From assembly GCA_949130485.1 (NCBI GenBank), contig OX422200.1:4572274-4636273 (forward strand): a stretch of 64,000 bases of DNA, in the 5' to 3' direction. Below the pieces are notes generated by a model that saw only the letters and a program-made list of their open reading frames with translations, did no database searches and was not told where the DNA came from. Shown piece by piece: positions 51,216-60,467 of this stretch (its first letter is position 1; each line of letters opens with the position of its first letter). This DNA comes from Agelas oroides (Eukaryota > Porifera > Demospongiae > Agelasida > Agelasidae). The position numbers and the translations under genes are program-made.

Positions 51216-53409
51216 ATGCGGTTTGTGAAGTTTCTGGCATTTTTCCTGTTTTTGGCTGGTGATATCAGCTCTAAACCTGCTTCTTTAGAAGCAAACCTAC
51301 CTGCTGTGGGCTGTGATGGCAGAGCAAACATCCTGTTGGCTCCCAAGGTTTTCCTCACTGATCAAGCACTCAGTGGCTGCAGCACTGTGGTGGCAGTTTT
51401 TGGCCTGCTGTCAGCGTTACTTGTTCAAAGATGTGTGTGCTCCATCTCAGGGCATCTGGAGGTAGTGTACAAGAGACTCGCTCTCGAAAGGTAGGCACAT
51501 GCAGGTAGCTAGCTAGGTATACCTGTTTAAAGGAAATATACAGACTACGGTCATTCAGTACAGGCATGTGTTAAAATTACCTCCTTATGAACATCCAAGT
51601 TTGGAGCTAAGAGTACAATCGTTCCGTTTTACACATGATTATATGATCAAAAAAATCTTATTTTATTTTTAGGAGGACTAGAACTTTCTTGTCTCGCATA
51701 CAATGCTTTGCACTTGGGTTATGTCTGACGCTGATACGGAGTCTGGAAACTATCTTTATGAAGCTACCCTTCATAAGGTAATGCAGTAACTGTAACTCAT
51801 GCTAAGAGTATGGAATATTTCATCAGCTTGTAACTCATGCATCTATACATGCTGCAGTGTTTGTTTACATAATCATGTGATGTACTTGTATATTATATGC
51901 ACATATTTCTTCTCCAGAATTTCTAGAATTAGACATAATAGCCCTGAAAAGGTCCGAGGCCAGTTACTGTAAGTGTAGTGTTTTTTTTTTTGGCATGTGA
52001 ATCGCGTAAATACAAGTAATTAACAAAAGTTTTCTAATCTTTCTTATCAAGAATGAAAACTGCATCAGCTACTGAACAAATTCAAACATCAAACCTCTTG
52101 GTAAAGTTACCGTCTGGAAAAACAGAACACCTTGAGATTATGTATGATGAGTCCACACTGTGTAAATTGCTGTTCAATGAAATTGAGAGTCTTACTGGAA
52201 TTCCTACTGGGCTACAGATGATTAGCTGTGGTTCTAGAATGATGCATCCGAGCATCCCAATTCACCAGTTTGGAATAGAAAACGAAAAGTGTCTTATCCT
52301 GTCTGTCAAAGGTATTGGAGGAGGTGGATCAGATTCTGATGAAGGTATAGTATTACACTATAACACTTTAACCAACAGTCATTTAATATTGTTATGTATA
52401 TGATGTAAAGGATGAGTGTGTTTCATGTGGAGAAGAGGCTCACATATACTGTGCTGAGTGTAATGGTTCTCGTTGCAATACCTGCAATGAACAATGGCAC
52501 AAACATCCAAACAGGAGACACCACAGCACTGAGGTATGTGTATGTCATATGTTTTTACATACTATATTTCTTGCGATAGCATCCCAAGTGCAGAAGTTGG
52601 AGAGTGCAATTGATATTGTATCATGCTTTGAAGCACTTTGTGGTGTTCGACCAATCAAGGAATTGATCCAAAAAATCCCTACTGTTTGTTCTTCTGAATA
52701 TGCTAACTTTATTGATAAGCAGTGTGATTGGACAATTGCTAAACATTGGGCACAGTGGTGGACAAGGTCATCACATTTAAAAATGCTATCAAAAGCATTT
52801 TCACCCATGGATAAGAAAACATGGTCAAAATGTCCTTCAACTACCAATGCAGTGGAAAGAAAAAACAAAGACTGTACAACTGAAAATCCACAGGGTATAA
52901 AATTGGCTATGAGTAAAGTTTACAAAATCGACAAAGTGGCATGTTTGAAGCACATTGCTGCACAACATAAAATTAGTCTCTCTTATCGCTCACGAACTGA
53001 GGAGGCTAGGAGAACAGCTGCAACTAAGAAACAAAAACAGAGATACAAGAACATATCTACTGATAAGTCTGCAAACTTTGGTCCTCCAGATCGATCCACA
53101 AACTTTAGCTGTGGCAAAGGATCTACATTAGGAAAAAGAGCAAGGGTTCCTCAAACCAGTGGTAGTCCTACTAAGAAGTCCAAAACAATTGCTATGGATA
53201 GGACTATTCAGTTCATCCCCAATCCTCATCCTGGTGTTCTCGGGAAAACAGTGTGAATGCAATTTGAGGTATCAGGAAAAAATGAATGGTTTGAAGGGAT
53301 CATTGCAACATATGATGGACTCAAGGGAAAATTTGGAATTTATTTCCCCTCAGATGGCGAAACTCATTTTGCATCCCTTGATGATGAAGATTTAGAAATT
53401 CTTGAATGA
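51216..53409 (+). CDS. Element-encoded protein: ubiquitin-like + B-box-like finger + transposase-like C-terminus + Tudor-like tail
   Basis: Exons 51216-51490, 51673-51777, 51918-51968 and 52052-52344 splice in consistent phase. They encode a hydrophobic N-terminus (MRFVKFLAFFLFLAGD), a basic linker, then a ubiquitin-like fold (LLVKLPSGKTEHLEIMYDES, SLTGIPTGLQMISCGSRMM, HQFGIENEKCLILSVKGIGG) ending in Gly-Gly as ubiquitin does. 52411-52533 encodes a Cys/His-rich B-box-like finger (CVSCGEEAHIYCAECNGSRC then NTCNEQWHKHP). From 52580 a long frame has KHWAQWWTRSSHLK and CPSTTNAVERKNKDC, which recalls the post-catalytic region of hAT/MULE-type transposases. After an in-frame TGA (53254-53256) comes NEWFEGIIATYDGLKGKFGI then YFPSDGE, Tudor-like. 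Phases clash at both edges of the finger exon and no catalytic core is seen, so this copy is probably internally deleted. Superfamily unknown. Confidence 0.7.
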
Positions 53410-54371
53410 GTTTTAATCTCTTCCCAACTGTATCACTTATCCATTAATTGTTAACACATACATGTACATTGCTGACTGCGATTCATCCATTATACTGTAA
53501 TCATACTGCACTGTGATTCAAGTTATCGATCAACATATTGCCATCTATGGTTCATCATTATTATTGCTAACTGTGATTCAGCCATTAATTATTGCTATGT
53601 GATTAATCAACATATTGCCATCTGTGGTTCATCATTATTATTGCTAACTGTGATTCAGCGATTAAAATTATCACCATTAATGCTATCAATAATAATGATC
53701 TCTCATTCTATTAGCTGGTGTTAAAATCTCCCTCTTCTAGACAAACGTTATACCAGGGAAGGTTTTACGTGAGGTCAAAGTTCACAGGTAAACCTTTTGC
53801 TGGATAAGAACAGGGGTGGATCTCTCTATCAGGAAAGGTTTTACGTGAGGTCAAAGTTCAGAAGTAAAAGTGTTTCTCAGTTGTGCATAGGCATATTCAT
53901 GGGGAATTTTTACACCACTTGCATCTGGATAATGGAGATGGTGTAAAATCTTGCCATATATACAGGTAATGTATCATTATTGACATGAGTGAACTCCTCA
54001 ATTAAGGTGTAATACACAAGTGGTGTAAAATGTCCCCATATTAGTGCAGCTACAGTGTTCTGCACTGAGGTGTTTTACGTGAAGTGCAGTGGTGTAAAAT
54101 GCCCCCTTGGGAGACTCTAGGTTTATCTAGTGTAAAATTGTCCCATGAGAGACTCTAGGTGTAACTCATGTAAAATCTTCCCTAGAGTAACTCTAGGAAC
54201 AATACCTCATTTTACACCTTTATATGTAGGACCCGTGTAAAGCAGCAGTAAGTGGCGCCACCACCGAGATATAGTACATCACAGTCGCACGAAGAATCTC
54301 GCTCATTTCAGGCGTTCGTTTGGTGACTCAAAACGAGTGGGCGTGGCTAAATTAAAATTAGCGGAAGTTGT

Positions 54372-54762
54372 ATGCTGGCGAAACGGCTGGAGCGTGGGAG
54401 AGCAAGGCTGGATCAGCACAGAACAGGATCGAAGCACAGCTTTAAGATGACGGACTCTCCCAAGCTTGTGCCAGAGACAGTGATTCATCCAGGTGGCTTT
54501 CCACCCTCACTAACTGACAGCGACCCCCCTACGCATGCGCAAAATGGAAAGGTTGAAGATGTGCCACTGGGAAAGAAGGAGGAATCCTCAGAGAGTACGC
54601 TGGAGAACGAACTCCATACTCCGTCTCCTTCTCCCTCACTCAAGGAGTACCACTGTGGGGTGGGTAGGTGTCACCCCAAGTGGATGCAGGTGTTTCGAGA
54701 TGCAAAGTTCTTCACGTTTCTTCTCTCCCTGAACTGCTTCATCGAAGGAGCTCTGGTCTCAG
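54372..54762 (+). CDS. SLCO/OATP organic-anion transporter, first coding exon only
   Basis: OATPs are 12-TM plasma-membrane carriers of organic anions, and are animal-specific. The ATG at 54372 (or an in-frame ATG at 54447) opens a Ser/Pro/Glu-rich cytoplasmic N-terminus. Then comes the family entry motif YHCGVGRCHPKWMQVFRDAK and the start of TM1 (FFTFLLSLNCFIEGALVSG), like SLCO4/5 (CGW..F.P.WLQ.F). The exon ends at 54762 before GTCAGT, in phase 1. No further exon was found to 64000, so intron 1 exceeds 9 kb and contains the Ulp1-MULE gene and the satellite. Identification rests on about 40 residues. Confidence 0.75.
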
Positions 54763-55931
54763 GTCAGTATTAAACTATTCCAATACATTCTCTGTTTACA
54801 ACTAGCTAATTGAGAGCTGAAAATTCCACTTGCAAATTTCAGCAAATTTTCTGTTACTCTCTGTGTACTATTAGCATCTGTAGAAGGTCTATTAGAAGGT
54901 ATATAGCTGTGTTGGACGTATCCTTATTTAATGGAATAGCCCGGCCATTTCACAGTCAAAACTGGACTCAGAAAAATTGATAAAAGCAGACGATATTCTG
55001 TTTTGCACCTGAGGAAGAAAGCTTATTAAGGTGGCAGGGAACCCTGTGTTTTCAAGGTCAACAAACCTGGAATCCAAGCTGATAGAATTCTTTGTCTTTG
55101 TAAACTTTTAGCGCACAGTCCGTTTTGGGAGACTTCATCCGTTCACTGTCCGTAAAATTGGGGATTTTCCCCATTTCCTGTTGGCATTGACATCCAATAA
55201 TCAGTTTATAATTAAGTTAGTTAAGATGTGGCCTGGCGGAACCCCTCATGTGGTGGTCGGAACTTTGAAGATAAGCTTAGATCGAGTTTAGTAGAGTGCT
55301 GTAGTGTCAGTAGCTGTGAGTAGTGTGAAGTGCCTGCTTGTGAAAGCAAGCTTGTGTCTAGAAGCAGCAGAAAGGCCACAGTGGCCAAGACTGTACTCAT
55401 TGGGCAGGCCCAGGTCTTGCGATCGTATGCCAAGCCTAGTAGGTGATCGTGGCCCGGTGCTTCGAGTACTGGGCTGGGCTTTAACTAGAATGCGCAATAT
55501 ATCGTTGGTACTACGTTGCCGTTGACAGGAAAGCTGAACGGTGTTTGTGTGTGGAACAGAACCGTGAGTTGTTTAGCGACATAAGGGGGAGAGGTGGGGC
55601 TAGTAATGCTTGCTTGCACTCGTGAATGAGCCCCTCCCGTAGACAAGCTGTGAATTTTTTGAAATGTGCATTCATTTTGGTGCAGTCAAAGTTGTCCATT
55701 CCAGGAGTAGTGACAAACATGAGTCTAGCCTGACTTTGGGAGTAGCTCTGAACAAAAGCTGGCACAGAATGATTTGAGATACATTGGTGGTTAGGACGCT
55801 ACCTACAGTGAGCATGTAGATGCATCCATCGAGTGGCAATTTTGGTTCATGAATATATTAATAAGCTACTAAAACCCATTTTTAAAATTAGGCAACGCAA
55901 GATTGCCCTAAACCAAACCCTAACCCTGAAA
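54763..55931 (+). other. Start of SLCO intron 1
   Basis: I see no exon, repeat family or domain here. Open frames on both strands at 55220-55520 lack any motif. Confidence 0.5.
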
Positions 55932-58900
55932 CTAGGAGCAACACTGGTCCTGACTGTAACCCAGGTTTATATTTTCGTAACCTCCGCCGAGTGACTTCCC
56001 CCGCCACGTTAAATATAAAGTAAGGTTTCTTATCCTGAGGCTAGCCTCGTTCCCAGGCCTCCCCCGTTTTTTGTTCTTCGGTTTGCATTCAGTATAATAC
56101 GTATAGAACTGCAGTCTCTTTTCTACTTTATCCCCCAGAGCAATATATGCAAGTTTCTGGCGTGCTGCTGGATGCATTGTGGGAATATAATTCAGGGAAG
56201 CCTTCTGGTAGTGAAGTATCCCTGCATGCTGGTGACTGCAAGGAGATCCATCTCTTCCAGCTGGGCAGCTGCAAGTTCCAAGAGACATGTCTACCAAGTA
56301 TTCTGTGTCAACTTCTCGTTTACTGTGTACCAGGAAGAGATCATTTTGTAGTGGAGTGATGGCATCCTTGGTTATTTTCATAGCATTTTTGCCTAGAAAT
56401 TTCAAGGACACATAATGATCAACTCTATTGTGAGCTACACTAAGGAGCTTTCGTTGATAGTATAACTCCAGTGCTTCTGTGGCAAAGTGAAAAATCTGCA
56501 CCAAATTGAATGCTTTTACACGACTGAATATCAATTCTTTAAGGATTTTTATTCCAGCCTTGGAAACATTGTTGGTGTGGTTTCCTCTTATTGGAATACT
56601 GTGTCGGTATCAAAGTGCCCATTCTTTTCGATGTGGCCACAGTGCCTCGATATGTGCCAGAAAGTTGGGATATTTTGAAGCAATTTTGTGCTTTTTCAGT
56701 CCCCCATGACAGTCTGTCAGTTTTTCATCAGTGTCGGAATACACCATAGTTTTGACAAGTTCAATTAGAGGACGCCGATCATTGTTGTGGATCTTGTTTT
56801 TTGCCTCCCATAACCATGTCCATCTTCTCTGCAAGAAATGGAACACACACAAAGTAGTTGTGTGGCATGAGGCCACACAGATTTTAATGCATTCTTTTCT
56901 GTGGAGCTGTCATCAGTCATCACTATTGCTGGGCCTTTTTCTGCACCATTTCCAAAAAATGCTTTCTCTGGAAGAACAGTCTTCCAGAGATTCATTTCAG
57001 CCTGGATTGTTTCCTCCTTTTCATTGGAGGTTATAATCACCCCGACTGGAACTCCTCCTGAAGCCTGGCTTGTAGACAGTATGAAGACAGGTGTGTTGAA
57101 ACGATCAAGAGATGCTGTTGAATCGCAATAAAGAACCTCTGCAGATTGTACCACATTCTGATGAACTCTTGCCATTAAGGGAGTGCAGATCGCAATCACC
57201 AGAGACTGACAAGCTCTCTTTTACCTTTTACTTTTAGGTGGAGTTGGCTCATCTGTGTCACTCTCACTGTCAGAGTCGGGAAGATCAGCTTCTACTAATT
57301 TCAGTGCTGCTCTACCACCCTCTTTCCCCCATTTCTCATTGTAAGCCTCAAATTCACATTGCAATCTTTCAAGCAGTTGTTTGCCATCGTCTTCTCCCAT
57401 TTGTTCCTGTCTCCACTTCTTGTATAGCCGATTGACATCCCCTACATTTGGATTGACTGACCTGTCTGCAAGCTTTTGCTGCATTTCACTCTCGTCTTCC
57501 TCAAAGAAAAGTGTTTCAAAGAAATGGCGAGCAGTGGCTGCAGAGTGACCCATCGAAAACATTGAAACATTTTTTTCCTTGGTTCCTGCTGATATTGGGC
57601 GAAAGCTCAGGACATGGGCTGATTCCAAAGGATGATTGTGATTGAAGGTGAGTTGGACATACCCTTTGTGGTCATGTAAAACCCTGGCTGCAGGACCATT
57701 CTTTGATTGAGCCTTTGAGGGAATCTGTATTGTAATACACAGCTTGGATGGGCACTGTGTCTTCTTTTTTCGTAAATCTAACACAAACGTCTTTTCTTTT
57801 TGTTTTGTACACTTTGCTACTTGCTTGTCAGTTAGCTTTTTCTTGAAGTGCTGACAGTGCAAGTCAAGCTTGTAGCGAACCCTTTTCATCTTGGGATGAT
57901 AGGAGCGTGTCACACGATATGTACACTTGCTCTGCTCCATGAGTGTACTCACCCACTCTTTTGTGTCTTCTTCATTCTCTAGGTTCACACGAAGTTTTAC
58001 TTCAAAGGAGGACTCTGGAGCACCACAAAAGGTTTCCTTTGGGAGCTGTTGAAAGGCCTCAAGTAGGTATGAGTACTTGTCTGTTGGGGGTAACACGTCT
58101 TGTAACTCTTGGCATAGGTCATTCCACTTTTGAGGTTGCAAACCAGTTGGCTTCTCTGTTTCTGAAGTAGTTTCGACTTTGTGAGCAGAACCATCACCTT
58201 TTGTCACAGATTTGGGTGGTTCTTCTCTGGATCGTTTTCTTCCTTTTCTATACTTCAATGAAGTTGTTTGAAAATCATCCATATCATCGTTTAAGGTCTC
58301 AAAGGGTTTTGACTTTAAAGTGGAATGGTCTTTCTCTCTTGTCTTCTTGCATTCTGAGGCTTGAATAGAAGCTGTAGTAGAAGAACCATCCTGAATATTG
58401 AGGCAAGATTTTCTGAGCTCGTCTGCTATGCGTAGCCGGATCATTTGCATTGATTCTTGGCTAAAATCCATCTTCATGTCATAGAGTAGGCAGCACATGT
58501 ACTAAATGGTGAAAAGAAATGTTAAGAAATATGTGAGGAAGCATGAATTTGGTGGTTCCCTAGCACACATCTTCCCAATATACTCACCTCCAGCATGAAA
58601 ACTCCACAGTCACGTCCATTCTCTTGTTTAGGAAGATCCTACATACCGAAGTAACAATGTATAAAACCTGTACAGAGAAGTTTCTCCCTTTACACGACCT
58701 TTACCCATACTACGAAGTTATGTTATAGTTATAGCACGGTACCAGGGTTTTATGGCAGTAAACAGACCGAGTACAAGGGTGTAGCCCGAGGACGAGGTAG
58801 CCATAAATTCCCTGGCCACCTGTGCTATAACTATTATATATCCCACCTGATTGGTCCTTTGTTGTTATTACTATAAACACGTCTGTACATGTGCAAGTGT

Positions 58901-60180
58901 TTACAGTAACTTCAACATTTACACACAACTTTATATAGAAACTCTATGGCAGTGTAGTGTAATACATGGAGAGTGAATTATGTTCCCTTGTAGCACTCAT
59001 GCAGTTTAGCCTGAAGGTTCACTTGATAGTGTGGGTGAAGGGAAAATCCCTTTGTTGTACATTGTGGTTAATCAATGGTTGCAATTTTACCCATGTAGCT
59101 TGTGAATTCAATGCAGCTGTTTACATAACAACCACACTTACATCTTTGGTAGCAAATTTCCACCCAGTCCAATCAATTGCCATTCTTTGGCGTGATACTC
59201 TTTCTTTCTCCAGATAGAGCCTAGGTATAACAAAAGCTAGGTTTAATCAGGGTTTTTGGTGGAAGACTGTGTCTGTACATGCATGTGTACATAAGTATAT
59301 ATAGACCTAACACCATACCAATGGACCTAAGTCTTTGTCCCTCTTTGATTTCCTCCACCTTCCAATATTGACATAATTCACCTCCTCTGTTACAAATATT
59401 ACTGAGATCGTCATTTACCTCAATGCCTGGAAGTATTGGTGACCTGAGCCAGTGAGTCATAGTATAGCATCTCCTTCTTCCAGTTATTGATCACCTACAT
59501 AAAGGCCGGCGCATGTTTGTGCATGTGAACTTGGATGTATCCCTAACACAATCAACACTATTAAAATGTATAATAATTGTTATTGTATAATGTACCATTG
59601 CTGTCCAGTGAATGCGGGAGTCATTGATGATACAAATGATCAGTTCTGCTCCAAACAGATCTGCCTGTGAGAAGCCGAGAAGAAAGCAGAATGTGCTTAT
59701 GGAGACTATGTGATTGTTAGAATGAACATTTATACCTTTCGATTACAGTTCTCCGTGTTTTGTATTCCATTTTCAATCAGCTTCTTCATGAAAAGGCTAT
59801 CGAGGACCACCACATTCTGCAAACATGGACATCAAATTACCACACTACAACACTATTTAGAGGTCAAGTAATCGCAGATTTTCCTGACAGAATGTGTAGC
59901 TATTCAAATGTGTACCTTCATTTTCCCAGATGATATTAAGAGTTTCATGTATACTCTGATGTAATAAAACTACCGATAAATTTTTATTATGCAGGTCAGA
60001 ACTTATCTTCAGTTTTTTCTTGACAGTGCTGTTGATATTTACCTTGTCATTCAACAGGCGATTGTTTGTCAGTCGTGCAATATCATCATCACTGATACCC
60101 CATCCACCATCACATTCTTCTTCACACACAATGCTATCGTCACCGTCTTCAATAATGATTGGGTCACTTACACTTGCCAT
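55932..60180 (-). CDS. Ulp1/SENP-like protease fused by splicing to a MULE transposase with SWIM finger
   Basis: Minus-strand exons in order: 60180-60043 (MASVSDP, then ISDDDIARLTNNRLLNDK), 59816-59736 (VVVLDSLFMKKLIENG), 59664-59596 (ADLFGAELIICIINDSRIHW, catalytic His), 59494-59444 (WKKEMLYYDSLAQ, catalytic Asp), 58638-58588 (LPKQENGRDCGVFMLE, Gln and Cys) and 58501 onward (YMCCLLYDMKMDF). All are phase 0. About 30-40 residues between Asp and Gln, and about 15 after LLNDK, are not placed. The last exon continues into a MULE N-terminal domain (TYRVTRSYHPKMKRVRYKLD, FNHNHPLESAHV), the catalytic region (LYCDSTASLDRF, VMTDDSSTEKNALKS) and a SWIM finger (CSCPAGRDGSPCSHQH). An in-frame TAA (57223-57221), a frameshift near 56840 and a break near 56610-56534 disable the transposase. 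Its C-terminus (KKRGRPGNEAS) is encoded by the TAGCCTCG-type terminus at 56042. Confidence 0.82.
56042..56066. repeat. TAGCCTCG-type terminus of the Ulp1-MULE element
   Basis: TAGCCTCGTTCCCAGGCC begins at 56042 and points inward to the MULE gene, whose last codons read through it. It matches the ends of the 24070, 28073, 37372 and 49429 elements. The opposite end was not found with certainty; GGCCTGTGAACAGGCTTG at about 60267, just upstream of the gene's start, could be a decayed inverse. The 9-mer before the terminus (TCCTGAGGC) was not seen again. Confidence 0.8.
58719..58922. repeat. Interspersed repeat, copy 2
   Basis: Collinear partner of 46010-46222, with TATAGTTATAGCAC and GTGCTATAACTATTATAT forming the foldback. 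It lies in the intron between the Asp and Gln/Cys exons of the Ulp1-MULE gene. Confidence 0.85.
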
Positions 60181-60467
60181 GCCAGTCTGAAATTTTCATG
60201 TGAAGGTCATTAGGTATGAGTAAACAGTAGGTATACCTCGTACAAGGAGATAAATAACCTACAGTCGGCCTGTGAACAGGCTTGTCTTCAATACAAATTC
60301 CCAGCTGTCGACTTCAAGTTTCGCGCCAAGTTCGAGGGAGAAACACGCGGTATAAAACGGGTTAATGATAATACTGTTGCCTAGCAACAAAGTCTGCGCA
60401 TGCCCAACTTTCACCCTGAAAAGAGTCTAAGTTTTGAAACCTTGTCCAAAAAAAAAATTCGCCCTCC

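Larger units (their letters stand above)
49408..54217. mobile_element. 4.8-kb DNA transposon with long (~470-510 bp) TIRs
   Basis: The left TIR starts GTGTAAAATGAGGTATTGTT and continues beyond the nested palindrome at 50351-50841. The right TIR is 53751-54217, ending AATACCTCATTTTACAC. They are near-identical inverses, for example CTAGAGTTACTCTAGG, TACACCACTTGTGTATTACA and GACCTCACGTAAAACC. The left arm is longer because a ~75-bp unit is repeated at about 50658-50820. No target duplication was identified. It encloses the spliced gene at 51216-53409. The right end lies about 155 bp before the SLCO start codon. Confidence 0.9.

Noticed and set aside
49408-54217. Long-TIR element as a Polinton-like or virus-like element
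   Set aside because: No capsid, polymerase, integrase or packaging gene is visible, and 4.8 kb with a spliced transposase-like gene fits a plain DNA transposon.
59596-60180. Ulp1-like exons as an ordinary host SENP gene
   Set aside because: The last exon continues without interruption from the protease fold into MULE domains and the coding end lies in a transposon terminus, so an element gene is more likely. A domesticated gene is not excluded.
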